64,000 nt of DNA from Nocardia spumae. Lineage in GTDB: Bacteria; Actinomycetota; Actinomycetes; Mycobacteriales; Mycobacteriaceae. Made by a program: the position numbers and the translations under genes. Where the stretch lies: NCBI RefSeq assembly GCF_020733635.1, contig NZ_JAJFZL010000001.1:2852001-2916000 (forward strand). The letters are read 5' to 3'. The notes under the pieces were generated by a model. That model had not been told where the DNA came from. It saw only the letters and a program-made list of their open reading frames with translations, and ran no database searches. Positions 15,256 to 23,762 of this stretch are shown here, in pieces. Position 1 is the first letter of the stretch. The number at the start of each line of letters is the position of its first letter.

Positions 15256-15537
15256 ATGGCGAACAAACAGGTCACCGTGACGGTGACCGTGGACGACATC
15301 GAATGGGCCCAGCTGTGTGATGTGGCCGAATGCGCCGGTATGAGCGTGCGCGACTATCTCGCCACCAGTGTCCGCGAGGTTGCTCTACAGTCGCGCCCCC
15401 CGAGATCGCTACGCTCACACCCGATGAATCGGCGGCCGCGCCGGAGTGCCGCCGACGACGACAGCGAGACCGCGGCGTGGACCGAGAGCTTCTCCGACCG
15501 CCTGCGTCACCGGGCGGAAGCCTTCCCGGAGGTCTAG
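15256..15537 (+). CDS. hypothetical protein, possibly ribbon-helix-helix-like N-terminus
   Basis: 93 residues. It opens with a beta-strand-like VTVTVTVDDIEWAQL and two helices around CDVAECAGMSVRDYLATSVREVA, which recalls ribbon-helix-helix DNA-binding subunits; the second half is basic and disordered, ending DRLRHRAEAFPEV. No partner toxin gene is adjacent, so an antitoxin role is not supported. ATG 15256. Confidence 0.6.
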   Translation: MANKQVTVTVTVDDIEWAQLCDVAECAGMSVRDYLATSVREVALQSRPPRSLRSHPMNRRPRRSAADDDSETAAWTESFSDRLRHRAEAFPEV

Positions 15538-15610
15538 ACCAGCGCGAACCGGTGCGCCGGTCGTGGCAATGCGGTCTCGCTATCTGAGCCGTTCTGCGTT
15601 TTGATGGGGT

Positions 15611-16273
15611 ATGCGTACCCAGTACCACGAGAATCTGCGACGGCTTGCCGGGCTGTTGCACGCGATGTGCTTACAGGACCGCACTGCGATCGCGGCCGCC
15701 ACGCACGCCGTGGTGGACGCCGACATCGATCAGGCCGAGGCCGCGATGGATATCGCCGTCCGGGTCGAGGGCATGCAGCAGCAGGCCGAGCAGGAAGCGA
15801 TGCGGCTGCTCGCGCTGCAGGCGCCGGTGGCCGGCGAGTTACGGCAGGTGGTGAGCGCGATCCAGCTGATCGGGAATCTGCAGCGGATGGGCGCACTCGC
15901 CGGACACATCGCGGCGAGTGCGCGGCGGCGTCACCCCGACCACGTGGTGGTCGAGGCGGTGCGCCCGCTGATCTCCAAGATGGGCACCACCGCGCTGGCG
16001 ATCGCCACCAGCGCCGCCGGCGTGCTCGAGTCCGGTGATCCCGATGACGCGGCCGGTCTGGAAACCCAGGACGACATCATGGACCACCTGCACGAGCAGC
16101 TGCTCGGTACCGTGCTGGATCCGGACTGGGATCACGGCGTCACCGCGGCGGTGGACCTCACGTTGCTCGGCCGCTATTACGAGCGCTTCGCCGACAATGC
16201 CGTCGAGGTGGGGCGCCGCACCATCTTCCTGTCCACGGGCGAAACCGCCGACACCTGGATCGCCGAGGACTGA
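15611..16273 (+). CDS. phoU: PhoU-like phosphate signalling protein
   Basis: 220 residues made of two three-helix PhoU repeats. The signature ELRQVVSAIQLIGNLQRMGALAGHIA at ~77-102 matches the E/DLR...DLERIGD metal-binding motif, repeated as LLGRYYERFADNAVEVGRR near the C-terminus. PhoU couples phosphate uptake by PstSCAB to PhoR signalling. No pst or phoR gene is adjacent, so this is an orphan copy. Confidence 0.9.
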   Translation: MRTQYHENLRRLAGLLHAMCLQDRTAIAAATHAVVDADIDQAEAAMDIAVRVEGMQQQAEQEAMRLLALQAPVAGELRQVVSAIQLIGNLQRMGALAGHIAASARRRHPDHVVVEAVRPLISKMGTTALAIATSAAGVLESGDPDDAAGLETQDDIMDHLHEQLLGTVLDPDWDHGVTAAVDLTLLGRYYERFADNAVEVGRRTIFLSTGETADTWIAED

Positions 16274-16287
16274 TCCGCGCGGTGACC

Positions 16288-17085
16288 CTATGTGAAGTCG
16301 GTGATGATGTAGTTCGCCGCCGCGGTCGTCCAGGTGACATCGGCGCCCGGCATGTTCTTCGCCGGATACAGCACGTGCTGGCCCTCGGGGTAGGGGGTGA
16401 GGTAGCCGATCACGCCGTTGACGGTCGTCACGAAGCGCGCGAGGTTGGCCACGGGGTTGCGCATCAGGAATTCCATCAGCTGGGCGAAGATGACATAGGT
16501 GGCATCGCCGAATCTCGCACCCTCGACGAACGAGAACGGCGAGATCCCCACATCGATGACGCGCAGCGGCGAGTCGGCCGGTGACGCGGTGATGATGTCG
16601 CCGGGATTCGCGTACTCCCGGGTCGCCACGTTCGCGGGCCAGGTGCCGTGCTGGCCGTGCAGTCCGTAGGTGGTGGCCGGGCACAGGTTGTGCACCGAAT
16701 CTCCCGCTTTGCGCAGCGGATTGGCGATGAAGACGGCGAAGGCGATCTCGAGCGGACTGCCGTCGGTATTGGTGTACTGCCCCGAGGCCACCCCTTCGAG
16801 GATCTTGCTCGCGCAGATCGCGCCGAGCGAATAACTCAGCAGCGCACAGACATTCGGCGATTGCTGGATCGCCCGCACGCCCGCGGCGGTACCCTCTCGC
16901 ACCGACGTGTCCAGCGACGGCCCCCACAGATCGGGATCCGGTCCGACCGATGCGGGCCACTCCGGTTCGAAGAAGCTGAAACTGTCGGTCGGCAGTAGAT
17001 CGGTCACCGCGGCCAGCATGCCCGCGGGCGCTCCGTCGGCGTTCCGCGTCTCTCCGGTCCCACGCAATGTGATGATGTCGATCAT
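16288..17085 (-). CDS. LysB-like / PE-PPE-type alpha/beta-hydrolase
   Basis: 265 residues beginning MIDIITLRGTGE, with the nucleophile elbow LLSYSLGAICASKI, in which the Ser sits in a Y-S-L-G context in place of GxSxG. VFIANPLRKAGDSVHNLCP and ATYVIFAQLMEFLMRNP follow. This resembles mycobacteriophage lysin B (mycolyl-arabinogalactan esterase) and the related cutinase/PE-PPE domain. No signal peptide is seen, as for phage LysB. ATG 17085 follows AAGGAG. It lies close to a LysA-like gene, supporting a phage-derived wall-active pair. Confidence 0.7.
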   Translation of the reverse strand: MIDIITLRGTGETRNADGAPAGMLAAVTDLLPTDSFSFFEPEWPASVGPDPDLWGPSLDTSVREGTAAGVRAIQQSPNVCALLSYSLGAICASKILEGVASGQYTNTDGSPLEIAFAVFIANPLRKAGDSVHNLCPATTYGLHGQHGTWPANVATREYANPGDIITASPADSPLRVIDVGISPFSFVEGARFGDATYVIFAQLMEFLMRNPVANLARFVTTVNGVIGYLTPYPEGQHVLYPAKNMPGADVTWTTAAANYIITDFT

Positions 17086-17246
17086 CGGGTTCTCCTTACC
17101 CGCGCCGAAACTCCCCGTACGTCTACGGTAGGCCCGCGACGGCGACACGGACCACTGGAAACGCCGATCGAATTTTGCCCGTATCCGGTTGCGGTGACGG
17201 CGCTTCCACCCCCTGTCCGCCCGCTGGCGGAGTACGGTGGGCTGTT

Positions 17247-17864
17247 GTGAGACGAAGGCGGATCGGGTGGTGGTTGCTGACCGTCGCAGTGGCCGCGACC
17301 GTCGCCGGCTGTGGGGCGCAGCAGCCCGCGCCGGATACGCGGACCGGCACTCCGGGCCCGGCGCTGCATGTGGGTTCGGTACCGGCGGATGCCCGGACGT
17401 CGGATGTTCCCGGCGCGAACGCCGTTGTGCCGCAATGCCGGACTCCCGATCTCACCGCCGGTGCCGGTGCGGAGAGCGCCGCCGCCGGAACCGTCGCCTT
17501 CCCGATCGTATTCACCAACAACGGGTCCGATCCCTGTGCGCTCACGGGTTTTCCGGGCGTGTCCTATGCCGACGGCCCCGACGGTGGACCGGTCGGCGCG
17601 CCCGCCGCCCGCGAGGGCGCCTCGTCCGCCCCGGTCCGCTTGGCGCCCGGCGGCCAGGCCTCGGCGCTGGTGTTCGCGGTCGATGTGCACAACATTCCGG
17701 CCGAGGCGTGCCGGCCGGTGCCGGTTCCCGGTCTCCGGATCTACCCGCCCGACAACACCGCATCGCTGTATGTCACGCGCGCCGCGACAGCATGCAGTAA
17801 CGGGCAGGTGACTACCACTCAGCTGCGGGTTCGCACCGTCGTGCCGGGGGCCGAAGGCCGTTGA
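17247..17864 (+). CDS. DUF4232-type lipoprotein
   Basis: 205 residues. Signal VRRRRIGWWLLTVAVAATVAGC with lipobox V-A-G-C, Cys at 22. The mature domain has the DUF4232 pattern: VPQCRTPDLTA, TVAFPIVFTNNGSDPCALTGFPGVSYAD and RLAPGGQASALVFAV, ending with a Cys-containing LYVTRAATACS. It would be an exported beta-sandwich lipoprotein of unknown role. GTG 17247 is chosen because it starts the signal peptide. It interrupts the phage-type cassette. Confidence 0.82.
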   Translation: MRRRRIGWWLLTVAVAATVAGCGAQQPAPDTRTGTPGPALHVGSVPADARTSDVPGANAVVPQCRTPDLTAGAGAESAAAGTVAFPIVFTNNGSDPCALTGFPGVSYADGPDGGPVGAPAAREGASSAPVRLAPGGQASALVFAVDVHNIPAEACRPVPVPGLRIYPPDNTASLYVTRAATACSNGQVTTTQLRVRTVVPGAEGR

Positions 17865-18023
17865 CCCGGATGATCATGGGTTTCGTTGCGGCGTCACCGA
17901 TTACGACGCGGTCACGAGAAGTGCACTATCGATGACGGGGCGGGCGCGACCCCGGAGAATTGAATAGCCAGCCATCCGCACCCCGGCCCGGCTCGTGGGC
18001 CGGTCGACCTCTCGGAGGGGATT

Positions 18024-18974
18024 ATGGTCGATTCCCTTTTTGCCGACGTGTCCGAGTTCCAAGTACCGGTCGACGATTCCTACCCGTATCAACTGTTCTC
18101 GTTCCGTTCCAACGACGGGACCTATCAGGACCACAACTTCTATCGGAACTACGCCTGGGCCGCCGCGGCCGCGGACTCCGGGCGAATAGCCTGCTTCATC
18201 GTCTACTTCTACTGGCGGCCGAACTGGCTCGATACGGTCGACAACCACCGCGGCATGGTGGGACAGGCGGGCGGACCGCATCCGAAGATGATCTCGATGA
18301 TCGACGTGGAATCGGGGGGCAATCCCGGCGGCGATCAGTCCGACGGCATCAACCGCGCGTATTGGCGGCTCGCTGACTGGCTGGGCTCGACCCGCCGCGT
18401 CATCGGCTACGCCAATCGGCCCGATTTCGACAGCATGTGGCCGGTGCGCCCGGACGGGCTCAACATGATCGGCGCCGGTTACGGCAGGAACCCCAATCTG
18501 CCCGGCCAGATCGCGCATCAGTACACCGACGGCCAGGGGTACGGCGGTGGACTGCCCGAGGGCGCCTCGCCTTTCGGGAACTGCGATATGAACTCCGCCG
18601 ACGGATTCTCGCCGGAGGAATTCGCCAATCAGGTCGGTGTCGGGACCGTCGCACCGGATCCGGTGACCGACATGTGGATTCAGTTCATGGGTATCGGCGG
18701 CAACGGCTGGCCGCAGCTGGCCGGGCACACACTCGTCGACGGTGTCGCCACCGTCGGGCAGACCCTCGGCCTGCCCGGGTTCGCGCCACCGCCGGGGCCG
18801 ACCCAGGTGCCGTTGCCCCGCGACCCCGACGGCCGCATTCGCGACGAATGGATCCAGATGCGCGGTGTCCAGGGCGCCGGGTGGGCGCAACTCGGCGGCC
18901 GTTCGCTCGTCGACGCCATCGCGGCCATCGGGCAGAAACTCGATATCGCCGGCTTCCAGCCCCCCAATCAATAG
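18024..18974 (+). CDS. GH25-type lysozyme / LysA-like endolysin
   Basis: 316 residues. Residues 1-~205 form a GH25-type barrel: LFADVSEFQVPVDD with the early Asp, then ISMIDVESGGNPGGDQSDGIN with the catalytic-site Asp/Glu pair, and IAHQYTDGQ. Two ~45-residue repeats follow (~214-258 and ~266-311), each reading W-I-Q-x-x-G-x-x-G-x-G-W-x-Q-L-x-G-x-x-L-V-D and ending in GF, a wall-binding module I associate with actinophage endolysins. No signal peptide. It cleaves muramyl-glucosamine bonds in peptidoglycan by family. Confidence 0.82.
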   Translation: MVDSLFADVSEFQVPVDDSYPYQLFSFRSNDGTYQDHNFYRNYAWAAAAADSGRIACFIVYFYWRPNWLDTVDNHRGMVGQAGGPHPKMISMIDVESGGNPGGDQSDGINRAYWRLADWLGSTRRVIGYANRPDFDSMWPVRPDGLNMIGAGYGRNPNLPGQIAHQYTDGQGYGGGLPEGASPFGNCDMNSADGFSPEEFANQVGVGTVAPDPVTDMWIQFMGIGGNGWPQLAGHTLVDGVATVGQTLGLPGFAPPPGPTQVPLPRDPDGRIRDEWIQMRGVQGAGWAQLGGRSLVDAIAAIGQKLDIAGFQPPNQ

Positions 18975-18993
18975 TTACCGACGGAGTATTCGT

Positions 18994-19329
18994 ATGCCGA
19001 CAATCGCGAGCACGAACGGCCGCTTCTTCGTTATCACCGACTGTGTGCCGCAGGTGCGGGCGGCGGCTACGGCCGTCGCCGCGGGCGGCAGGCTTGCCGC
19101 CCTCACCTCGGACACCGTCTCCGAGATCACGTTTCCGGATGGTGCGTTCGCCACCGTAACCGCCTGTGCCACATCGCAAGCCGGGCCGACCGCGTGGTTC
19201 GCCACCTTCAACGGAGGGGTCCCCGACGGTTGTGTCTATGCCATCGACCTCAGTACGGGGAAGGTATCGACCGAGAACGCCAACCGAGCCGCGGCATGGA
19301 CCCGATTCGTCCTCGCCGGGCCCGCATAA
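18994..19329 (+). CDS. hypothetical protein of the phage-type cassette
   Basis: 111 residues; two Cys (ITDCVPQV, VTACATS) and a third in GVPDGCVYAID; predicted mostly beta with one helix. No family recognised, no signal peptide or membrane segment. ATG 18994 follows GGAG at 18983-18986. It lies 19 bases after the lysozyme stop and 16 bases before the DUF4185 gene, so the three probably form one transcript. Confidence 0.65.
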   Translation: MPTIASTNGRFFVITDCVPQVRAAATAVAAGGRLAALTSDTVSEITFPDGAFATVTACATSQAGPTAWFATFNGGVPDGCVYAIDLSTGKVSTENANRAAAWTRFVLAGPA

Positions 19330-19345
19330 CCCGGATTCGCCGCCT

Positions 19346-20404
19346 ATGCCGAAACACTGGGGCACCCCGATCACCGGCTATGCCGGAAGTACGGCCGAGC
19401 GGTTCGGAGTGGGAGGAACCGATCTCGGAATCCCTTACGACCGGCACCGTTTCGAGCCGGGCGGGTCGGGATTCGTATTCGGTGACACCTTCACCGGTGA
19501 CAGTCAGGGCTCCGGCACCTGGCTCGGTTCGCCGGTGCTGCTGTTCAGCACCGACGCCCCGGATACCACCACCACCACCTTCACCGCGACTCCCGGCGGA
19601 GGCCGGGCCGAGCAGGCTCTCACCTACACCCACAATGCCGACAACGGCTACGGGACCGAGGTCAGCCGGATTCCCAACGACACCTTCGTCGATCCGGACG
19701 GGCGAACCTGGCTCACCTACACCAGCGTGCACGACTGGTACGCGCCCGACGACCGCCACGGCGCGCTGTTCTGCGGGCTCGCCTGGTCCGACGACGACGG
19801 CAACACCTGGACCGACTACGCGGCTGTCTGGCCCAACGACGGCAGCGACGGGTACGGCGGCTGGAGCCCGTTCATGATGCAGTCCTTCGCCGGCATCGGG
19901 AACAACAACGGCGACGACTACCTGTACATCGTCTCGAAGGAATGGGGCCGCGGCCACAATCGCGACGGCCCGATCCTGATGCGGGTGCCGTGGCGGCAGC
20001 TCGCGAACCGCGCCGACTACGAGTTCTGGGGCTACGACGGCACGGCCTGGCGGTGGGGTAACCCCGCACCCACTCCGCTGTTCGCGGGGATGGGACCCAT
20101 CGGGGAGTTGAGTGTGAAGAACCTCGCCGGCACCTGGGTCATGTCCTACTTCGATGTCGACGGCTACTGCATCTCCACCCGCACCGCACCGGCGATCGAT
20201 CGGGTGTGGACCGATGCGAGAGTGCAGATCCGCGGCTCGGTCCCGTGGTGGCAATTCTGGGTCCGCGCGTTCCCGCAGCTCTACGGCGGCTACATCCACC
20301 CGCGCTCGGTCTCGCCGACCGATGTGACCCTGTATGTCTCGCAATGGAACACCACCACCGACAATCCCTATTGGGTGATGCAGTTCGATGGGATCGATCC
20401 CTGA
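19346..20404 (+). CDS. DUF4185-domain protein
   Basis: 352 residues. The DUF4185 five-bladed-propeller-like pattern is clear: FGVGGTDLGIPYDR, FVFGDTFTGDSQGSGTWLGSPVLLFS, FVDPDGRTWLTYTSVHDW, GGWSPFMMQSFAGI, YLYIVSKEWGRGHNRDGPILMRV and GELSVKNLAGTWVMSYFD. The fold resembles glycan-binding or glycan-cleaving propellers, and DUF4185 members include mycobacterial wall arabinan-active enzymes. No signal peptide is visible, which is odd for a wall-active protein but fits a phage or contractile-particle cargo. Confidence 0.78.
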   Translation: MPKHWGTPITGYAGSTAERFGVGGTDLGIPYDRHRFEPGGSGFVFGDTFTGDSQGSGTWLGSPVLLFSTDAPDTTTTTFTATPGGGRAEQALTYTHNADNGYGTEVSRIPNDTFVDPDGRTWLTYTSVHDWYAPDDRHGALFCGLAWSDDDGNTWTDYAAVWPNDGSDGYGGWSPFMMQSFAGIGNNNGDDYLYIVSKEWGRGHNRDGPILMRVPWRQLANRADYEFWGYDGTAWRWGNPAPTPLFAGMGPIGELSVKNLAGTWVMSYFDVDGYCISTRTAPAIDRVWTDARVQIRGSVPWWQFWVRAFPQLYGGYIHPRSVSPTDVTLYVSQWNTTTDNPYWVMQFDGIDP

Positions 20405-20473
20405 GCGAGGAACCGGTTCACTCGCCGTGGCTGGGAATTGCGTGGGAATTGCTGCCGGGGTTGATGACATCCT

Positions 20474-21409
20474 GTGTCGGTGTTTCGTGATCACACCTGG
20501 GAGCCACGGGAGTTGCTGGCGCCCGGTGAGCGGTTTGCCGGTTACCTCGTCCGCGCCGTCCTGGGCGCCGGCGGCAGCAGCGAGGTCTATCTCGCCGACG
20601 ATCCGCGGGAGTCGCGACCGGTGTCGCTGAAAGTTCTCGAGCCGGCCGAAAGCCGTTCTCCGGCGGTGCGGGCCGGATTCCTGCACGAGTTCGACATCCT
20701 CACCACGGTGGCGCACCGCACCATCGTGCGGATGTACGCTCACGGTGAGTTCCGGGGCCGGCTGTGGTCGGCGCACGAATACGTGGACGGCGACACCGCC
20801 GCGACATTGGATCCGGCGCCGCATCACAATCCGAATGTGGTCAGGGTGCTCGGGGTGCTGGCCGATATCGCCGAGGCGCTGGATCATATCCACGGGCTGG
20901 GCCTCGTCCATCTCGATGTGAAGCCCGCCAACTTTCTGGTGCCCCGGGCGGATCCGGCGACGGCGAAGCTGTCGGACTTCGGCACGGCTCGATGGCTGGA
21001 CCGCCCCGAGTCGCCGTTGGTCGTCGACGGCCGGGTGGTCGGTTCGCTGCCGTATGCGGCTCCCGAACTCGTGCGGGGGCGGCTGGTGTGCCCGGCGACC
21101 GATCAATACGCGCTGGCGTGCTCGGCGGTCGAACTGCTCACCGGACGCCCGCCGTTCCCGGGACCCAATCCGATGATGGTGGCCGACGCTCAGGTGCACA
21201 AACCGCCGCCCGATGTGTCGGGGCGGCGGCATTGGATTCCGCGTGCGGTGGATTCGATTCTCGACCGGGCATTGGCGAAGGATCCGGCCGCGCGCTACGA
21301 CTCGTGCGGAGAACCGATTCGCCTGATCGCCGCCGCCCTGCGCGATATCGCCCCGGTCGAGGAGCACTGGGGGCACTTCCGGCTCGGATTTCATTCGCGC
21401 TCCCGGTGA
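20474..21409 (+). CDS. serine/threonine protein kinase, soluble, non-RD
   Basis: 311 residues, essentially a kinase domain alone with no transmembrane or sensor part. Gly-loop VLGAGGSSEVY (~29), catalytic Lys in VSLKVLEP, HLDVKPANF catalytic loop, DFGTA and SLPYAAPEL. The usual HRD Arg is Leu (HLD), making it a non-RD kinase, so activation-loop phosphorylation may not be the switch. GTG 20474 overlaps no clear ribosome-binding site; GTG 20480 is possible. Targets unknown. Confidence 0.85.
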   Translation: MSVFRDHTWEPRELLAPGERFAGYLVRAVLGAGGSSEVYLADDPRESRPVSLKVLEPAESRSPAVRAGFLHEFDILTTVAHRTIVRMYAHGEFRGRLWSAHEYVDGDTAATLDPAPHHNPNVVRVLGVLADIAEALDHIHGLGLVHLDVKPANFLVPRADPATAKLSDFGTARWLDRPESPLVVDGRVVGSLPYAAPELVRGRLVCPATDQYALACSAVELLTGRPPFPGPNPMMVADAQVHKPPPDVSGRRHWIPRAVDSILDRALAKDPAARYDSCGEPIRLIAAALRDIAPVEEHWGHFRLGFHSRSR

Positions 21410-21471
21410 TTCGGCTCCCGACTGCGCGGCCACCGACGGGATCGGCGAGAAGCTGTGCGCGCCCGAGCGGC

Positions 21472-22083
21472 TCAGTCGCCCGGGCTCACCGTCCGCGGCG
21501 GGCCGGAATACGGGCGGCGCAGCTCCGCGAATCCCGGGGTCGATGCGGCTGTGACCAGTGCTTCCAGCAGTCGAGCGCCCTGCCGCGGGCCCGGGATCTC
21601 GGTGAGTACCGGGCCGAAGAAGCCGCGGCCGCCGATGCTGATGATCGGACATCCGCCGCGCTCACCGAGAGCCCGCTGACTCGCCCGGTGCGCCTCGGTG
21701 ACGGCCTCGTCCCACGCCGGATCGCCGACGGCCTCGGCCAGGGCGGGGTCCAGGTCGACGCCGGCGAGTAGCGTCGAAAGTCCTCGGGCCGTCATCGTTT
21801 CCCCGCGACCATGGGTCGCGATGCCGAATGCCGGGTAGAGCCGGCCGAATCCCTCGATGCCGTAACGCTCGGACACCGCCGCGAACAGCCGCCCGACCCG
21901 GCGCGAGCGGTCGATCATCGGCCGATGCTCCGTGTCCACCTCGTGTCCCTCGTTCAGCGCCGCCAGGCTCATCTGGCGCAGCACGGTATCGGCGTCGGCG
22001 CTGTCGCTCGCGGTGAGCAGCCACCGAGCGGTCACCCATCCGAACGGGCAGACCGGGTCGACATACAGTTCGATCTCCGCCAT
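21472..22083 (-). CDS. DsbA-fold protein, Rv2466c (mycothiol-dependent nitroreductase)-like
   Basis: 203 residues. The opening DPVCPFGWVTARWLL and then MSLAALNE align with mycobacterial Rv2466c (DPLCPWCWITSRW, MSLAVLNE as I recall it). The CxxC is reduced to C-P-F-G: only the nucleophilic Cys12 remains, so it would act as a monothiol with mycothiol. GERGGCPIISIGGRGFFGPVLTEIP is the conserved cis-Pro-side segment. ATG 22083. Two CsoR-like palindromes lie 47-98 bases upstream. Confidence 0.78.
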   Translation of the reverse strand: MAEIELYVDPVCPFGWVTARWLLTASDSADADTVLRQMSLAALNEGHEVDTEHRPMIDRSRRVGRLFAAVSERYGIEGFGRLYPAFGIATHGRGETMTARGLSTLLAGVDLDPALAEAVGDPAWDEAVTEAHRASQRALGERGGCPIISIGGRGFFGPVLTEIPGPRQGARLLEALVTAASTPGFAELRRPYSGPPRTVSPGD

Positions 22084-22129
22084 TTCGTCTCCTCTCGGGT
22101 CGCCCGTCCTGCGGGGCCGCCTGATACAA

Positions 22130-22181
22130 AAATACCCCGAGGGGTATTTGGTCGATAGGGCCAATATACCCCAGGGGGTAT
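22130..22181 (-). promoter_or_regulatory. Tandem CsoR-like (copper-type) operators
   Basis: AAATACCCCGAGGGGTATTT (22130-22149) and ATACCCCAGGGGGTAT (22166-22181) are two TACCCC-N2-GGGGTA palindromes with centres 34 bases apart. G/C-tract palindromes of this shape are operators for CsoR/RicR-family metal sensors. They lie upstream of the Rv2466c-like gene. No csoR gene is in the window. Confidence 0.6.
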
Positions 22182-22281
22182 GAGAGGCCGAGGCGGCCGG
22201 ATTCCATGCCGACTGCCGAGGTGCCCGCCCGTGCGGTCGCACCGGCGTCCACGCCGGCGGTCGGGTTCTGTGGCCGGACGA

Positions 22282-23064
22282 TCAGCTGGAGGGTTCCAGT
22301 GCCGTCCAGTCGAAGGTCCCATCGATGATGTCCCGGGACAGGGTGACCAGCGAGAGGCCATGGGTACGGGCGTGCGTACGCAGCAGGGCCGCGGCCCGAT
22401 CCGGGTCGGTGTTCAGACGACCCGCCGTCATGCCGACGGCGTGTTCGTAGCGCACGCGATCGTCGAAAACCGAGAGGGTCCGGCGAGCGAGCAATTCCGC
22501 GCGCGTGTCGTCGCTGTTCTGGCACAACGACAATGTGGTCAAATCGGCGAGCATCTGGATGGTGGCCCGGTGATCGGGACCGAACTCGGCGTGCTCGCCG
22601 AAGAACAACGCCAGGCTGCCGACCGCTCGGTCGCCCAGGATCATCGGCGCCGCGCAGACCGCGGCGAATCCGGCGCCGTCGGCGGCGCGCGACACATGCG
22701 GCCATCGGCCGTCGGCAGCCGCGTGCCCGACGACCACCACGTCCATCGAGGACATGCTCTCGGTCCAGGGGCCGTCGAGTGCGTGCGCTTCGAGCAGACG
22801 AGTCAGGTCGGGCCGCTCGTCGGTGGTCGGAAGTACGCGCACTCGACCGCGCGGGTCCACGACGACGAGCGCCGTCGCGGCGGCGTTCAGCACCTGGGCG
22901 CCCAACCGGGTGATCAGCGGAAGCATGTTCGCGATATCGGCATCGCGGACCAGGTCCGCGGTGATCTGCGACAGCGCACGCACCAACTGCTCCGGCACTG
23001 CGCGCTCCTTCGACACATTCGCAAGCTTACGATTCCGCATGGAATTCGTGTTGTCGTCGATCAT
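22282..23064 (-). CDS. GAF-ANTAR regulatory protein
   Basis: 260 residues. GAF domain ~25-175 (LITRLGAQVLNAAATALVVVDPRGR and GFAAVCAAPMILGDRAVGSLALFFGE). A C-terminal ANTAR domain (RRTLSVFDDRVRYEHAVGMTAGRLNTDPDRAAALLRTHAR) follows, which binds paired hexaloop hairpins in RNA and antiterminates transcription. ATG 23064 overlaps the upstream gene's stop (ATGA), so the two are co-translated. Ligand and RNA targets unknown. Confidence 0.85.
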   Translation of the reverse strand: MIDDNTNSMRNRKLANVSKERAVPEQLVRALSQITADLVRDADIANMLPLITRLGAQVLNAAATALVVVDPRGRVRVLPTTDERPDLTRLLEAHALDGPWTESMSSMDVVVVGHAAADGRWPHVSRAADGAGFAAVCAAPMILGDRAVGSLALFFGEHAEFGPDHRATIQMLADLTTLSLCQNSDDTRAELLARRTLSVFDDRVRYEHAVGMTAGRLNTDPDRAAALLRTHARTHGLSLVTLSRDIIDGTFDWTALEPSS

Positions 23065-23762
23065 TCGGCCGCTCCATCGAGGTCGACGCGGCGTTCGAGC
23101 ACACCTCGCGCGACGTCGAGCAGGGGCCGTTCCGCGGCGAAAGCGAATGCTCGCAAGCGGAGGAATGCCTCATCGAGTGATATACCCAGTTGAGCTGCGA
23201 TCATTCCGGTCGCGACGTTGACATCCCGGTGCGTGGTGGCCAGTGGATCGGTACCGGGCTCGCGCAGGGCGAAGTCCTCGATGAGGGTGTAGCTGATCAG
23301 GTCCGCCAGCAGCTTGGCATCGTTTTCCGCGACCATCGACAGGTCGCCCGGTTGCCGCCGGTACAGATCCAGGGATCCGATGCGGATACCGCCGATCCGC
23401 AACGGCAGCGCGATCACCGCGCCGGCGCCCAGGCGCGCGGCCTCGTGCGCGAGAATCGGCCACCGTTCGAATGCCGCGACCCCCGTCACCACCCGTACCG
23501 TGGTGCCGGTGGTGAAGGCGGTCGGCCCCGGGCCCTCGCCGACCACGATCTGCGCGTCCTCCATCCGCTCGGCGAACGAATCGCTGAAGCCCACCAGGTC
23601 GACCAGGGTGCCCGCGCCGTACAGCACGAGTGCGGCGGAATCGACACCGTCGAGCACCTCGCAACAGGCCACACAGACTCGATGGCCCCAGTCCTGGGCA
23701 CTGCGCGGCCGGCCGATCGCGGCCACGGCCGCGTGCAGTCGGCCCCCGGATCGTTCGTTCAC
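23061..23762 (-). CDS. GAF-ANTAR regulatory protein
   Basis: About 233 residues. GAF domain with RVCVACCEVLDGVDSAALVLYG and ARLGAGAVIALPLRIGGIRIGSLDLYR; C-terminal ANTAR domain VNVATGMIAAQLGISLDEAFLRLRAFAFAAERPLLDVARGV. I prefer GTG 23762, behind AGTAGGG, to GTG 23789. It shares a 4-base overlap with the second GAF-ANTAR gene, so the proteins may work as a pair. The 308 bases upstream (23763-24070) show no gene. Confidence 0.83.
   Translation of the reverse strand: MNERSGGRLHAAVAAIGRPRSAQDWGHRVCVACCEVLDGVDSAALVLYGAGTLVDLVGFSDSFAERMEDAQIVVGEGPGPTAFTTGTTVRVVTGVAAFERWPILAHEAARLGAGAVIALPLRIGGIRIGSLDLYRRQPGDLSMVAENDAKLLADLISYTLIEDFALREPGTDPLATTHRDVNVATGMIAAQLGISLDEAFLRLRAFAFAAERPLLDVARGVLERRVDLDGAAE

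Noticed and set aside
15606..15612. GGGTAT as a SigF -10 element before phoU
   Set aside because: No GGTTT-like element 15-16 bases upstream, and it overlaps the start codon.
16288..20404. Complete prophage
   Set aside because: No integrase, att repeats, terminase, capsid or tail genes; only lysis-type functions.
19250..21652. 800-codon open frame on the minus strand
   Set aside because: Shadow of the DUF4185 and kinase genes; spans two real genes and has no motif.
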